From: a virus
Reading direction: 5' to 3' (one strand)
Length of the DNA: 53,689 nt
IMG/VR virus record: IMGVR_UViG_3300029309_000059
Location: 1 to 53,689 of that record
Part shown: piece by piece, positions 53,636 to 53,689 of the stretch
Layout: each line of letters starts with the position of its first letter
How positions within the stretch are numbered: the first letter of the stretch is position 1
The notes under the pieces: generated by a model
Seen by the model: the letters and a program-made list of their open reading frames with translations, nothing else
Databases searched by the model: none
What the model was told of the DNA's origin: nothing
Made by a program: the position numbers and the translations under genes

Positions 53636-53689
53636 CACAAGAACAATGCGAATCAGCAGTCAAAGCACTGCAACAACACGGCTTCCGCG
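53632..53689 (+). CDS. Hypothetical protein, truncated by the right edge
   Basis: Only the first 19 residues are present (MTQEQCESAVKALQQHGFR). It starts in an ATGA overlap with the previous gene and runs off the window. The start looks like an amphipathic helix. The + strand continues, so the early arm is longer than shown. Confidence 0.5.
   Translation, partial: MTQEQCESAVKALQQHGFR

Noticed and set aside
1-53689. CRISPR array, insertion sequence or integrase
   Set aside because: No regularly spaced identical repeats, no inverted-repeat-bounded transposase and no recombinase motif are visible on either strand.

Overview
This window looks like most of the genome of a tailed double-stranded DNA phage of a marine Bacteroidetes (Flavobacteriia-like) host. 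The phage assignment rests on a terminase large subunit, portal, scaffold and capsid proteins, large tail and internal proteins, a holin, a peptidoglycan peptidase and a primase-helicase. The host assignment rests on four things: a type IX secretion C-terminal sorting domain with GC(T/M)D...DDGSC repeats, TAnnTTTG-type promoter boxes, a VirE_N/BT4734-type primase domain, and A-rich start sites without Shine-Dalgarno sequences. The set of large portal, terminase and tail-hub genes recalls crAss-like podoviruses such as the Cellulophaga ones; that is an inference. No integrase, DNA polymerase or small terminase subunit is recognisable here.

Layout. 1-4769 (+): replication and recombination genes (SSB-like, DUF1599-like, primase-helicase, two PD-(D/E)XK-type nucleases), then a lipoprotein, a dockerin-like microprotein and a small unknown. 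4766-9699 (-): an exported-protein cassette (thioredoxin-like, single-pass coiled-coil, outer-membrane barrel, T9SS cargo) beneath an end-tagged protein and a holin. 9699-27833 (-): very large internal and tail proteins. 27910-36598 (-): capsid region with scaffold, major capsid protein, tandem beta-rich paralogues and a cluster of tiny basic proteins. 36598-41201 (-): portal and terminase. 41214-45159: tRNA-Arg, a tRNA-like element beside an HNH endonuclease, a zincin-like protein, a GroES-like protein, microproteins and one lone + strand winged-helix candidate. 45185-49375 (-): surface proteins, M15 peptidase, a large end-tagged protein and basic proteins. 49376-50231: divergent regulatory or origin-like region with about 70-bp repeats. 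50232-53689 (+): tightly overlapping small early-type genes running off the end, preceded by a hairpin-rich RNA candidate.

How it fits together. If the molecule is circular or circularly permuted, the right-hand + block would flow into the left-hand + replication block, making one early arm and one long late (-) arm. Nine places in the late arm carry a TATATTTG/TATCTTTG box just before a start codon with no -33 TTG. In five of these the box lies only 4-5 nt from ATG, which suggests a dedicated late promoter class and leaderless messages. Many late proteins share short basic/GG tags at one or both ends, possibly a packaging or processing signal. The late arm ends in proteins with export signals for the inner membrane, periplasm, outer membrane and cell surface, including a T9SS substrate. 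This suggests the phage remodels the host surface late in infection.
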